Assembly: GCF_043641665.1 (NCBI RefSeq)
Contig: NC_092193.1
Location: forward strand, 19,229,446 to 19,293,445
DNA length: 64,000 nt
From: Enoplosus armatus
Lineage: Eukaryota > Chordata > Actinopteri > Centrarchiformes > Enoplosidae
Direction: 5' to 3'
The position numbers and the translations under genes were made by a program. Positions 1 to 13,470 of this stretch are shown here, one piece after another. Below the pieces are notes generated by a model that made no database searches, was not told where the DNA came from, and worked only from the letters and a program-made list of their open reading frames with translations. Each line of letters opens with the position of its first letter. Position 1 is the first letter of the stretch.

Positions 1-1227
1 AATCCCTGTTGTGTTTCATATCAGACCTGGGTCAAATAATGATCAGTGTTTTTGTTTTTTGCTTACCGGGCACAGGTAAGGTTTACCACATTTGAACAAA
101 TTTGATATTATCAACTAATTAGTGAGTCATAAAGAATTACACTAATAGAACAGTTTAAAATAGTATTATGTAAATCAGTATGTTAACATTTCGGGACTCA
201 TCGTTTTGTGCCGTGTACCAAATCTGATCTGGCACCAAAGGAGGCCCAATCTAACCAAAAGAACATTTCTTTGCAAATGCTTCCCGACTTAGGTCTGTTT
301 CATGTCTAAAAGATTCTTTCCTTCAGTTATAGAAGGGACTGATATAAATGAGGAGATTTTTTGTTTACCCAATTTCCCTAACTTTGTTTTGCAAGAGCAA
401 GCAATGCCGGAACACAAAATGTGTTTCTGTGGGGAAAATTCTTTTGTCCCCCATCTTGTGGTTCAGACAAACTACTCACTCATGTCATTGTGGTTTACTT
501 TTCACTATATTGTCCTGTCAAACCAGAAGCACAGCTGCAGTGTTTGTGAACCCAGTGAGGACATGGTCTTGTGTGTGACCTTTGACCTTCAGCTTTGTGA
601 CTATTATGATTGTTGTTTGGTCCAAAAGTAATATCTGTGACACTTTCTCAGTTACTAAAACTCTTAAGTTACTATATACAGTATATCAGAAGTCTATGTC
701 TGTTTGTTGTTAGCTGTACTTTCAGTATCTCCATATTAAAAAACAATTTGGAAAAACAAAATCTGTTCTAACTGGTGTACTGACTTATTTTTCGCCTTAA
801 ACACAGCGTGTATGGGTTAGGGTATGTATGTATGCTTGTAGGCATTTGTGTGTCCAGTTATAATGTCCATGATCCCTCACAGTCACGTCATTGATCTCTG
901 CTCTCTGCCAAAGCAATCAAAGCTCCCCTCTCTTGTGTCACATCAACCAAGAGGACAAGGGGAGTGGAGGAGGCCAGCTGTCTTTCCTTAGCCATGGCCA
1001 GCACAGCAGCTGAGCTACAGTATGTGTGCACATAAGGCTGGTTACAGAAGACGTGTCTCAAGTCTTAAAACAATTCTGTACATGTGTATGTCTCTGTAAT
1101 CATGTGCACACATAGCTGCTAACAGAAGCCACCCTATGTTATGTGAAATCTATAGCTCCCATTACCACAGACAAATGAGTCATACTACATGCATGCCAAT
1201 GAGCACACTTTGTCAATTGACAATTGG
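1..1227. other. Left-edge spacer, no gene recognised
   Basis: I see no exon with family similarity here. Two short overlapping open frames at 302-631 have no recognisable protein similarity and no splice context, so they are left out. The stretch is AT-rich with no obvious transposon ends. It may be distal upstream sequence of mmp14 or belong to an unseen neighbour to the left. Confidence 0.5.
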
Positions 1228-2106
1228 CAGCAGAGGAATGTAACAACAATAAACAAGTACAATTCCACAAATACTGTACTTAAGTACACTTTTTGAAGTA
1301 CTACCACTTAACTTGAGCATTTTCTTTTGATGCTACTTTATACTTCTACCCCATTACAATTCAGAGCAAATGAATGTACTTTATACTTTACTACTTATTT
1401 GACAGCTTTAGCTACTAGTTACTTTACAAAGTTAGATTTTTTTCCATACAAAACATATGGAGAGCTTATAAAAATATGATCTTTTGTTACTGATTACACT
1501 ACAAGTAGAGATGAAACAATAAGTCCATTCATCGATCAGACGATTAACAGAAAATTACATTAACAACAATATGATCGATAATGGTTTGTCATTTTTCATA
1601 TAGAAATGCCAAACATTTCATGGTTCTAGCATCTCAAATCTGAGAATTTTCTGGTTTTCCTTTAGATTCTTTTATGCGTTTGAATTTACTTTTAATAATT
1701 TTGAGGTTTGCACTATCGGTTGGACAAAACAGGCATTGAGAAGGTGTCACTTTGGGCTCTGGGTAATTGTGATGGCATTTCTCACTCGCAGCCGATTAAT
1801 CTATAATGAAAATAATGTAAAACAGTTACATATTAGCTCCACCTCAACCGACCATAACAGTAAAATGCTGCTTACACATTAATGCATGAGTAATAATGAC
1901 CTAACGATAAAATGTATAAAAGTACAACCCTCAAAGGTGCCTTTTTTTTCTGAATTGAGTACTTTTAATGACTGCTTCAAGTACATTTTCCTGATAATAC
2001 TTTACTCAAGTAAAATCTTCATTGCGCGACTATACAAAATGGAGTATTTTTACAGTGTGGTATTAGTACTTTTATGTAAAGGATCTGAATGCTTCCTCCG
2101 CCATTG
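1228..2106. repeat. Teleost DNA-transposon-like interspersed repeat, with a second repeat nested inside
   Basis: The left edge carries ACTGTACTTAAGTACAC and the text 'tactttatacttctacccc'. The right edge carries 'acagtgtggtattagtact' followed by 'aaaggatctgaatgcttcc'. These are the two ends of a family of non-autonomous DNA elements that I recognise from many teleost genomes, rich in AAGTA/TACTT inverted motifs. From about 1508 to 1820 it is interrupted by a different common fish repeat, with 'cgattaaca' and 'gccgattaatctataatga' near its edges. The outer element's text resumes afterwards at 'attagctccacctcaacc'. No coding capacity is seen. Repeat class is from memory, and exact ends are uncertain by about 10 bases. 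Confidence 0.65.
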
Positions 2107-2789
2107 GCATGTGGCAGCCTGCATTTGTGGAAACCAGACTGTCTTTACAAAAAGATGTACCTCTTAAAGAAAGCAGAGAGCAGCATAGAAGACAAAACAA
2201 TCCGAGGTGGGAAGTTGTATACCACAGCTGACATGTTAGTTTAAATGTATGTGCAACATGTGCATTAGAGGGCGCAATTCCCCTTTTTAAACACAGTTTA
2301 TGGCTACATATTGTATGCAGTGTATGTTTGGGCCCATTTAAGGATCAGTGTGAGACAGGAGTATTAATCTGTTGAGTGTAAAATGCAGTACAGTAAGGAC
2401 AGCTAGTAGTAAAGTGATAATGAGTTCCCCATGTTTAAAAGCGAAACAGTAAGACACTATGAAAATAATGGCTTGATAGGGCTTGAAAAGAATGGTAAAG
2501 GTAAAAACAGCTTTTAAGCAAACGTCTTTACAAATGGAGGCAGGTGTTGATAAATCACCTAAACGCATCTTCAAAAGATCGCGATAGAAACTGCAAAAAG
2601 TGTTCCAACTCGTTTTCAGCTGCGTACTTTGTTGACGGTTTCAGGTCAGTGTTTGTGATCTCTGTTTCTGTAAATAACAACAGCTTCATGCATTCCAGGG
2701 AGCATTAAGGCATTTAATCACAGCCTGAGGGTAAGAGCAACCCGTGCCAAGTCTAATGCGAAGGTCACCAAGTTGATTCCAGCTTTCCA

Positions 2790-3405
2790 TCTCAGAGGGG
2801 CGGGCTGATTTAGGAAGGGGAGGTTTACAATCCTCCGCTTTCCAGCTAAAGGTCTCCGGGGAGTATCAAACTACCACGTCTGCAGCGGGGAGAGAAGGGA
2901 AGAGGAGAGGGGGATCCAAATAAGCCGACTGGAAGATAGGGGAAGAGAGGACAGCGAAGGAGCCAGGACTGCTCCATGAAAACAAAGTCGGCTGCAACGT
3001 CTGGAGCGAAGCGCACGCTGAAGTTGGACATAAAACACACACACACACACACACAGCCTGCAGCTCCAGAGTCTCCCCCCCCCCACCCCCGGCTCAGACT
3101 TCCTGCTTCCAGTAACGTCCGATCATTTGTTTGAAATCCAGCAAAACGCGAGGAGAATGCACAGACTGGACAAATGCCTCTCGTGGTTTCAGTAAGTTGA
3201 GGGACGCGCAGCTGCAAACCAACGGGAGACTCTTGCTGAGCTTTGAGTCCATCTCCATTGCGCCCGGAAACTCGTTCACTGGATACGCTCTTTCACAGAG
3301 AATGTTTTGACAACTAGCAAAGTGAAGGTTGCGCGAACTGTTGCAGGAACATCATTTTATTTTTTTTTTCTTCAAATATTTTTCTGTTCTTGGAGGAGTC
3401 GAGTG
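2790..3405 (+). promoter_or_regulatory. mmp14: Probable mmp14 promoter and 5' UTR
   Basis: The region directly before the mmp14 start codon is GC-richer than its surroundings. It holds a GC box (GGGGCGGG, 2797-2804), a (CA)n tract at about 3035-3054 and a C-run at 3077-3084. There is no clear TATA box. Mammalian MMP14 promoters are known to be TATA-less and Sp1-dependent, which fits. The transcription start is not determinable from sequence alone. The reading frame is open for 33 codons before the chosen ATG, but with no upstream ATG in that frame. Confidence 0.45.
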
Positions 3406-4544
3406 ATGGCACCAGAGCTCAAGTCGCCGGTCCGCCTGCTGCTGCTGGCGGTGGTGTGGCAGCTGAGCGCACAGGGAGCCACGGAGCGACAAATGAATCC
3501 AGAGGTGAGAAGTAAACCAAAGATGGAGGATCAATCCAGAATGAGAGGATTAAGCCCGATAAATGAATCCAGAATCTAGCAACAAAGCCAGACGACTAAA
3601 TCCTGAATTAAGGAATAAATCCAGATAACTAAATGCAGAATAAGATCATCAAAACCTGATGAATTAATCCGGAATCTAGAAATAAAGCCAGATAAATTAA
3701 TCCAGAATCAAAGAAAAAGGCCAGAAAAATAATGCAGAATAGCGGGAAAAGCTGGATAAATATATCCAAAACAGATCATTGAAACCTGACAAATAAACCC
3801 ATAAATGAGGATCTTCATATTTAAGAGTGAAGCATCTTTCCTGGTACTAATTTCAATAACAGATTTTCTGATTTGACAAAAAAAAAAAAAAAAAAAATCT
3901 AGTTGTCAAAACTTTGCATTGTTGGGTAGTGATTTCAACGTGTGCACGGGGATCCGGGAAGGGCTTTGACCCTGGGTTAGAGGAAGCAGCCCATAATGAT
4001 GATGGTGCTCGTGAAAACAGTGAGAAACGCTGAGAGGGCAAAAGCAGGAGAGTCAGAGAAAAAGTAAATGAGGAGAAATGCATGAGCTTGTATTGTGGTT
4101 GGGGCAGAGACAGAGGCATTTTTTGTGGGAATGGGGGGGGGGGATTGATAGCTGTGGGTACAGTTATATTGAGAGGGACGGGGAGATGTAATTGTTGACA
4201 TCTGTCCTGAGTTATGGCTCAGCGGACTGGGGGGAGGTGGGTTTTACAGTCTGAGAGGTTCTGCAGCAGCCATGGTCAGCTGTGGAAAAACACTACAGTT
4301 CGAACCCTAAACCTGTGCATTAAAGACACCCAGCAACCCACTGAGCTGTGGTGCCATGTCTAAGTATTGTTGTAGATCAGGGAAGACTGAGATCTTCCTG
4401 TTCTGTTCTCCTCTGTTCTGTCTGCAGTATCAGCGATACTCCAACCCCACAGCCAGTGTAGCATTAGGACGTTCTGTGTTAATGTTGCAGGAAGTGACAT
4501 TGTTATGAAACCCCTACACACCTGCTTCCTTCAGTACCATGAGT

Positions 4545-4598
<54 letters not shown>

Positions 4599-7500
4599 TG
4601 TGTGTGAGCAGAGAGGACTAAATGATTTTGGTAGGTCACACAGTGGCGCCAAACGTCTCTCTGATCATTGTATCCTGCCTGTGGCCTATGGAATTATAAT
4701 TCCAGCTGGGCTAGTGGAATAAAATGGAGTTAGCTCCATTGACCTACATAAACGTAAACAGGAGACCTGGCCCACCACCACAATTCACCATCAGTTCATT
4801 TTGACGCTATTCGACGAATGGAGAGACAAAATAATGATTGTAGCAAGTAATTCTAAACAACTTCTAGGCTTCAATGAAGGACATCGGTTAGATAAGACTG
4901 AACGTGCGAGGCTGATCACTCAAAAGCTTTTTCTAGTATCAGCAAAAGGAGCAGCTGGAAAAGTCTGTGAATGAGGAAGGTGGTCACACAAGTTAGGGGT
5001 GTTTGCCTGTAATTGAGGAAGGTGGAAGACAGCAACAGTGTAATAGTCATCAGCCGTGAAAGTAGTATGTAGGAACTGAAACATTACTTTGAAAATAGGT
5101 TTATATATCAACATAACCCAAGGAGCAGAGCACGTTGAACATGTCTAGTGTCTACAAAAGACAATGTGGAACTTTTACCTAGAATTGAAGTGAAAGTGAT
5201 TGTACAGTCAAAAAGGACTGGTTGGTCTTTAAGTAGAAAGACCATCAAGTGTCTGTGGACATCTGCACCACGCCTCAGGGACAGGCTTGTCCTGAAGTGC
5301 CCTGGAAAGCGTGTCGGTTCAATAAGTTTATATTCATTTCGTGATTTACCACTTGTTTTTATGAATGTTTTTATAAAACCACTGCTTCCTGTGTCTTTAT
5401 TTACTTCAAATAGGGGATGTTTGTGATCTCATATGTTGCCTCCACAAACCCACAAGTCACCAGTATCAGTGCACAGTTCTGCTACTGAGTGGGATGTTTG
5501 TGTTTTAATTAACAATAAGTGTAATTAAGCGAGGGCTTGTGTGTGTCGGTCAGTGGGTGTGTGCTGGTGAGATAAACAGTCGGGGGTTGTAAGGACGCAG
5601 AAGTCATGTCCTGTGGTCTGTGGCAGAGACAGGAAGTGGGCAGTGGGTTTTTGATTCGCCACTAACACACCTTGGTGTGTCAGCACCCACCTGCCTGTGA
5701 CACACACACACACACACACACCTTCTCTCATATGTGCAAAGATCTTTTCTCATGCACACAGAAATGTCTACAAGCTGAGGTCATTCACTACAAAGGAAGA
5801 TAAATGGACATGAAATGAGACGATAAACGCAAAGCAGAGAAGACAGTGAGGACGCTGTTGATGAGTAGAAAGGAAGGCATTGTGGCGATGGGAGTGATGC
5901 AATCTGGGAAATGGACAGTTGGAAAATGAAGCAATTACCCAGTTGAATAGGACAGGATGTAAATCACAGCTATGATGCACACGTCCTGTATGAATATATG
6001 TCTTTTTTTCCTTCTGCTCCCAACGAGAACAAGCATTGATTCTAAACCGGTGTCTTCACACTTGTCCCATCCTGATGTCCTGCTAGTCATTTAGAGGAAG
6101 GAAGGAAGGACGGAAGGGTGTGTAGTTTTCAGACAAAGCCACATCCTAAAGATCACCAGTGGGTGGCCCTGAGGGCAGCCTCCCTGAGGAAAGATAGGAG
6201 GTGTTACAGGAAATAAGGTAATACGCTAAGCCATTACCTCATTTCCTGTTCATAAAGGACGTGAGTAATGAGCCAAGTTTCGGGGAAGCTTTTTTTCTTA
6301 TTTTTTTCCAAGAGACAAAAACCTGCCATCGAGATTTACTTGGGATTGACTTACTGCACAAATGGCATTGGCAGAGATGATTTTCCACTCATTTGTCACC
6401 GGGTCTTATTGTTGTTGGCTGGAGAGTTGGTTGTTTTAATAGACAGCAGCTGGAGGATTGCATAGACAGACACACACACACACACACACACACACATTTA
6501 AAGACCTTTCTACATGTGGCCTGGCCAGTGGGGTCAGCAAGGTCGTAAATGCCTTGCTGAAAGAACAGCGCCAGCCTCAGGCAAATGTTCATACAGCAAG
6601 AAAGAATTGAAAAAGTTAACTTTGAACGTGCTCCCTCACACACACAAACACACACATGCTAACAGCCACTAACGAGCTGTCGCAAGTGAAGTGGAAGCAA
6701 TAATTTCATACGTTTATGACACCTGACATAATACTGCAGCTCTCTGGATGTGGGGATGTGTAATGAGGAGCTGTGTGTGTGCACTGTATACCCAGCATGC
6801 TTCAGTTGGACTCCCATCGCCGTTGACCAGTTTCTTTCCATTGGCCATCACCAAACGGAACAACTGACTCTCTTTTCTGAAATGCAATCCCTCCTCCTCC
6901 CTCTCTCATCCTATGCAAAACCAGCGCTCTTCCTCCTGACATCCATAGCAACCGTTGTTTGATTCTGGTAGATCTTCCATTAAACAATAAACCCACATCA
7001 CTGCACAGGAGGGAGCTACGTCCTTCACCGCAAAATCCCAGATTTGGCTTCCTAAAGTACCTTTGCTCTGTGTTTCCCAACGTCTGTGTCTTGTTAAAAC
7101 GCAGCTTTAAGTATCCTACATCAGGGAGAGATTGTGAAGTAGCTCAACTAATAAAAAAAAACCATAGAAATTATAATTTGAATAAAAAATATATCCTCAT
7201 ATTGAGTCAGCTGTAATGTGTAAATACCAGGTTTTAAGAGTGCTGGAAAACTAGTTAGCAAGCAAGTAGAGAAGTTCAAACAGTTAGCTAAAAGCGATGG
7301 ATAAATAACTGAAATGATGGGTTGTCAATGAAAGGCCATTTGAGTTCATGGGACAGGGCTGTAGGGGTATATTACATTACATTTATTTTGCTTTTATCCA
7401 AAGCGACTTACAGGAAGTGCATTCAACCATGTGGATACAACCCAAACATTTATCATCTTCATCAAACATGCTGACCTGCTTCAAGTGCTACATTTAGAGC

Positions 7501-10500
7501 CAATAAGAGATAGAGAAAGAGGGTTTTTTTTTTTGTTTTGGGGCCAAGGTGCAGTCTGGGCACAACTGACCAATAAGGTTGGGAACCACCGCTCTACATC
7601 AAAAGATTGTATTAGCTTGGGCTGTCATCTCCTATGCCACAGTAAATAGTGACCATTTCCTCTTCCTGCCGCTGCTTTAGCTACTCGGCCCATTAGTGTG
7701 GTCAAAAATAGCAGAGTGCGACGGTGAATAAGACTTTGTCAAGTCACCAAGGGACCCATGAAAAAGGTGTGGGCGCCTTAAAGTTACAACAAATGTTCAG
7801 TGTCACTCAACAGCAGTCCTTTGACTGTGCTGAGGGGGCAAAGTTAGGATTTTGTAGAAAAGACAACACAGTGAATGTGTAAAAGAGAAGAATAAGGTTT
7901 CACGCACAGTCAAAGCCTTAAACACCCAATTTCTTATATTCACAGTCAAACACATCCAGTTCTGAGATGCTAACGTTTGTGTTTGACTTTCCCGCTCGTG
8001 TGGATGTGCTGCAACAGTGGCAAACAGAGAGTCTTTATGCGTCCACGGGAGCTCCATGGGTGAGTCAGAACCAGAAAGGGCTCATTCAAGGGTGAAGTCT
8101 AAACAGTGAGACCTCCATGTCTCCCGAGGACAGACAGAGAGGGAGAGATTAAACCTTTGAGGGCCTCCAAAATGCCATTCACTCCTGCCCAAACTCACAC
8201 ACAAGTATAGTCATGCGTAAATATAAACCTATAGCACATTTTCAGATAATCCATGTCAGCAGTACTTGCGCACACATTTGCTTTGTACTACACATCATGA
8301 GTGGAAAAAATGGTGAAACAAGGCAGTTAAACATGTTTTGCCTTCTTTGTACTTAGCAACTTTAGCAGCAGATAGGCTATACAGCAATAATTGAGTGGCT
8401 CTGGGTGTGGTTGTTCGTAAGTATTTACCCTCAAGTCTCTGGGTTTTCCATAAGAGAGGGACGAGGGAGAGGAGAGGAGAAGGGGTGGAGTGACGAGGCG
8501 AGGACAGAGACATGGACGTGGGGGGAAGAGTTTGACTTTGAGGTTTGGATGCGACGAGGAAGAAATTCCCAGTTAAATTACTGACTGACGCTGCTGCTCG
8601 ACTGGAGACATTGGCTGAGGTTGCCCAAGGCCTGAGTCTCACCCTGGGACACTCCCTATCGCTCTCTCTTCTCTCTCTTGATGCCTGTCTCTGCACAAAC
8701 ACCCATTATGCCTATGTTTTTAAATCAGACCTATCCAAAACAAGTAACAGGTCACATGAAATGACGTCACATCAAGCCCTAGCCTAGTATTCTTGACAAG
8801 TGACCTTTATCAGTCAAACCCATACTATAGCCAAACAATAAAACACAGGTTAAAAGTGCGTTACAAGCTCACAGAGTGACTGTGTACAGCAGAATATCAC
8901 AGTGGTCTCGGTCTTCACTGCGCTCACAATAGCTTCAGTGTTATTTTTCGGCTCTAGTCTGAGAGGGAAAGAGTTTAGGAGAAACTGTGTGGGAGAGGTG
9001 CGGAGCGAAGCCGCTGGCACAGGTCCAGATGTCAAACCAGCACCGCAGTGAAATGGGTTTCCAGGGGAAAGTAAGGTCAAGCTAAGCTGAGACTGAGGGA
9101 TCTGAAGGCCTGAAGAACTCAGTGACCATCAGAATACGTGCTTGAAGAAACGAACACTTAATGTACAAAATCAACAACAGGGATGGGTTCAGTTAGAAGT
9201 GTCGCAATCTGCAATGAAACACAAACAAGTAGCTACAGAATCATTTCAAGTTAATCTTTAACTCTTTGAGGGGGATTTCCTCATTCAGTTTCTGTCTCGC
9301 AGAAACTTGAACTCGCTTTGCTTGAAGCTTTTTGGGGATCGTCACTGGAGAGCTAAATGTTGATGGTTGAATAGCTTTTGTGTTTAGTCATTAAGCGGAG
9401 ATGTGTCAGGTGATGTTGCTCCGACTGTCCAAATATCCAGATATCAAAACACAGAGCACGTTATTCAAGAGCTTATTTTCGCTGTCAGTGAGGAACGTGT
9501 TTTTGCTGCAGTCACATAGAAAATAACCTGAACTTGTAGTCCTTGTAACTCATAATCAACCTCATACCAAAGAGTTACTTTACACAGGTTCAGCTTTGTT
9601 AAACAACAAATATCAGCTGAGGTATGAGACATGTTTCTGTGTCTGTTCCTAATTGAACCATTCTTTTCTTTCTCCGTACTGAGACTGGAGTTTTTGTGGT
9701 TTCATTTTGCAATATTTGTCATGAGTCACACTGTTGTCTCCTTTTTGCTTTGCTTTAAAGTCATGGCTGCAGCAGTACGGTTACCTGCCCCCGGGGGACA
9801 TGAGGACCCACTCCCTCCGCTCCCCTCACTCCGTCTCCTCAGCCATCGCCGCCATGCAGAGGTTCTATGGCCTCACCGTCTCCGGCACCTTTGACGCCAA
9901 CACCATTGAGTGAGCACCTTCAAACAGCTTTATTCTGCATGTAACAAAAGTACAACGTCCAAACAGGGTCACCTGCAGGTCAATACTCAAACCAAAAGTA
10001 GCCTTTGTTACCTTGTTTTGAGTGGACTGGGTCTCGTCTTTGGCAGGGCCATGAAGCGACCGCGCTGTGGTGTGCCAGATAAGTTTGGTGCCGAGCTGAA
10101 GAGCAACCTGAGGAGGAAGCGATATGCCATCCAGGGCCTGAAGTGGGACAAGAAAGACATCACTTTCTCGTAAGTCAGCAAAGCTCCACCTGAATGTGCT
10201 GCATCTGCAGAGACATGATGGAACAGGACCTAAAGCTGTTTTACACAATTTTTTGAGAAAAGCCGAACTGATGAAGTAACTACTGAGCAACTGAAATGGT
10301 TTTCCTATAAAGACGAAATAACTCCATGTCTTACATTTCCCACCCTTCCCCCCTTACACACCCACACACACAATTACACGCTCTTCAGTATACAGAACTA
10401 CACCCCTAAGGTGGGTGAGTACGAGACCCACGAGGCCATCAGGATGGCCTTCAAGGTGTGGGAGAGCGTCACCCCCCTTCGTTTCCGGGAAATCCCCTAC

Positions 10501-12178
10501 AGTTACATACGGGACAAGGTGGAGGAGTTTGCCGACATTATGCTCTTCTTCGCCGAGGGTTTCCACGGTGACAGCAGCCCGTTCGATGGCGAGGGTGGCT
10601 TCCTGGCTCATGCTTATTTCCCCGGTAATGGCATCGGCGGGGACACCCACTTTGATGCAGCAGAGCCATGGACCACTGGAAACCAGGATCTGACAGGTGA
10701 GGCTCCGTTGAATCTATGTTGTCAATTTAAAGTGACATTTTGATGCATTTAGGGATTTTTTTCGCTTTAGTGGTTCCCTTAAACCTGATGACACAAATGT
10801 TGGGAGTTCCTTTGCATGAAGGGAGTCAGGACTGTTTCATTTTGCTGTGAGCGAAACACGGGCAGCAACAGGTCCAGTCTTGCGTCAGTACATGTGAGGG
10901 AGTGAATGCCCGCGGGCTATGTTGATATCGCAGAAATGAAGAAGTATTTATTCTATTTTTGGGACGTCAGCTGTTTGAGTCAGACACATCTTCACATGAC
11001 CGGCAGATGATTTTGTTTTTGATTTACTGATGTGATAAGTATTTGAGTCACATAAAAATGAGGAAACAGCAACATTTACTACTTCTCCTTTAGTACTCAT
11101 TGTCTCATCAGCATAAGATCGAATACCCCCTATTTCAAGTCTCCCCCTTTACTTTGAAACTGTTTCAGGTAATGATATATTCCTGGTTGCGGTGCATGAA
11201 TTGGGCCATGCTCTGGGTCTCGAGCACTCCAATGACCCTTCAGCCATCATGGCTCCCTTCTACCAGTGGATGGACACCGAGAACTTCCAACTTCCTGACG
11301 ACGATCGCAGAGGCGTACAACAACTTTATGGTGTGTTATCGAGTTCACTATCCAAACCACTGTCAAAAACTATTCTGTCTGTCTGCTTGTAATTTTCATT
11401 ATCAAGTGTTCCGGACCAGCATTAGATGTTGCGTAAAGGTTAGGTCTACGAAAATCATTTCCATATGTCTTTGTTCACATAGGGTCCGGATCAGGCCCTC
11501 AGCCCCCTCCTGTTACACCCCGTACACCGTACCACAGCCCCCAGCCCCCACATTCACCAGACAAGCCTCACTTTGGTCCCAACATCTGTGATGGACACTT
11601 CGACACCATCGCCATCCTCAGAGGAGAAATGTTTGTGTTCAAGGTAAACCCATATAACTTTGTTAGACTTTTGACATGAGAGTTTGTCTGGCAGGCCGTA
11701 AATAAATCTCTTTTCTTTGTCAGGATAAATGGTTCTGGAGGGTGCGTAACAACCACGTTCTGGATGGATATCCAATGCCGATTGGCCACTTTTGGAGGGG
11801 ATTGCCCACTCATATCAATGCTGCTTTTGAAAGGGAAGATGGGAAATTTGCTTTCTTCAAAGGTAAGTCTGGCTTTAGTATATTGAAAAAGCTTTTATAA
11901 GATCTCCCTTTTAAAAGCAGTCACCATCAAACAGGCAGAATCTTGCAGTTATCTCATGTTTTTTTTCCCTCTGTGTATGTATCGCTGTCTGTCCCCACTC
12001 TGCCTTTCTCTCTCTCCAGGGGACAGGTATTGGGTGTTCACTGAATCAATTCTGGATCCTGGTTTCCCCAAGAGTCTAAAGGAAATGGGCACTGGGATTC
12101 CCAAAGATCGAATAGATGCTGCTCTCTACTACACCCCCACTGGACAGACATTTTACTTCAGAGCAAACAAGTTAGTCA

Positions 12179-12221
<43 letters not shown>

Positions 12222-13470
12222 ATCACATACCACAATGAAACGGTGCTGAATTCTATAAACTACTGATTCCAAGGAAAATCCATTTGCGTCACCACCACTA
12301 AAAGATGTTATGATAATGTTGACCGTATGAGGTCCAAACGCTTGAAGTCAGTCACTTAACTTGAATTACAAACCTGCTTCTCATTTAAACATTAAAACGA
12401 ACCCTGAGGAACTTTAAAGCGTGCTACTCCTCCCTATATATACACCAGAGTCATTGTTATACAAAAGTTGGGTAAAATGTGCAATTATAGTGCAAACAGC
12501 TACCTACATAAGCAAAGCCCATGACAAGTTTATGCTTTTATTTTCAAAAAAAAAAGATTGAACATGCCCTAAGACCAGGCAACACCTTTATTCCTTGTCT
12601 TAGTCTTTTCAGGCCCAGTTTGGCTGTTGGAGAGTTAACACCAATCCATCGGTCGCATTTCTGCAGAAACAACACAAGTTTTGTGGTCTGCCTAGTGGTT
12701 TAGTTCAGCAGGAACACCCACAAGTCAAGTCTCAAGTCTTAATAATCAAAGTGCAAGTCAAGATTTCTGTGACTGTGACTTTTCCCTCTCATTCTTTGTT
12801 TAGGTATTACCGTTTCAATGAAGACTCACGAAGCGTTGACGATGGCTATCCAAAATCTGTTAGTGTGTGGCAGGGAGTGCCTGACAACATCAAGTCGGCT
12901 TTCATGAGCAAAGATCAAGGTAAGGGTGGTGTGTATGATATTAACTACATTCTTTTTCTCGCATCTTAGTGTGGACCAATACTGGAAGCAGTTTCTCACA
13001 TTTCTTTCTTCCACCCCGCAGCGTACACCTACTTCTACAAAGCCAACAAGTACTGGAAGTTCAACAACCAGGTGATGCGTGTGGAGCCGGGATACCCCAA
13101 ATCAGCCCTTCGTGACTGGATGGGCTGCCCCAACGAAGATCCCAAGACCGATGGAGGAAGAGGCGGAGGTGGGCACGACAAGGACAAGGAGAGGGAGAAG
13201 GAGAAGGAGCGGGAGGACAAGGACAGAACTGAGAAAGATAAAAGAGAAAGGGAGGAGGAGACGAAGGAAGAGGAGAAAACGGAGGTGATTATTATTGAAG
13301 TGGATGAGGAGGAAGGGGTAGGTGGTAGCAGTGGAGCTGCGGCGGTGGTGGTGCCGCTGCTCCTATTAGTGTGTGTGATTGCGACGCTGGCAGCCTTGGT
13401 GTTTTTCCGCCGCTACGGCACCCCACGCCGACTCCTCTACTGCCAACGATCTTTACTGGACAAGGTGTAG
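3406..13470 (+). CDS. mmp14: Matrix metalloproteinase-14 (MT1-MMP), 10 coding exons, 618 aa
   Basis: Membrane-anchored zinc endopeptidase that cleaves pericellular matrix and activates pro-MMP2. Coding exons: 3406-3504, 9761-9909, 10047-10169, 10389-10696, 11169-11330, 11483-11643, 11724-11862, 12020-12170, 12804-12919, 13022-13470. All have GT-AG borders and the phases join. Visible in order: signal peptide (about residues 1-24); cysteine switch PRCGVPD (C90); furin site RRKR (105-108); catalytic [11 protein letters not shown] (zinc ligands H236, H240, H246; base E237) with Met-turn AIMAPF; proline-rich hinge; hemopexin domain between C316 and C505; a K/E-rich stem; a transmembrane helix (about 575-598); and a 20-residue tail ending LLDKV, with the LLY endocytosis motif and C610. 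Length exceeds human (582 aa) almost only by the stem. Teleosts have mmp14a and mmp14b; I cannot tell which this is. Intron 1 is 6.3 kb. Confidence 0.96.
3489..3790 (+). repeat. Degenerate minisatellite overlapping the mmp14 exon 1 / intron 1 border
   Basis: A loose unit like AAATGAATCCAGAATCTAG followed by AACAAAGCCAGA recurs about seven to nine times with spacing of roughly 35-45 bases. Clear copies of the core AATCCAGA or close variants lie near 3494, 3532, 3565, 3608, 3667 and 3702. The first copy is inside exon 1, where it encodes M-N-P-E and abuts the splice donor. The rest lie in intron 1. Copies are diverged, so the array is old. Confidence 0.55.
4551..4606. repeat. (TG)n microsatellite in mmp14 intron 1
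   Basis: Near-perfect TG dinucleotide run with one TTTG interruption. Shorter CA/TG tracts also occur in intron 1 at about 5525-5545, 5701-5720 and 6470-6496. Confidence 0.95.
7367..7510. repeat. Common teleost interspersed repeat fragment in mmp14 intron 1
   Basis: Contains 'attacatttattttgcttt' followed by 'tatccaaagcgacttacag' and 'aagtgcattcaaccatg'. This phrase recurs very widely in teleost genomes. It has no coding capacity here. Family name is not assigned; recognition is from memory. Confidence 0.55.
12181..12219. repeat. (TG)n microsatellite just after mmp14 exon 8
   Basis: A pure TG run begins 10 bases after the exon 8 donor (exon ends at 12170, donor GTTAGT). A long polymorphic TG tract this close to a weak donor could affect splicing, but no effect is shown by the sequence. 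Confidence 0.95.

Noticed and set aside
302..631. Open frame of 109 codons near the left edge, overlapped by another of 76
   Set aside because: No similarity to a known family, no promoter or splice context, and composition like its surroundings.
3500..3790. Regular AATCCAGA spacing considered as a CRISPR-like array
   Set aside because: Copies are diverged and unevenly spaced, spacers are not distinct, and the genome is a vertebrate one.
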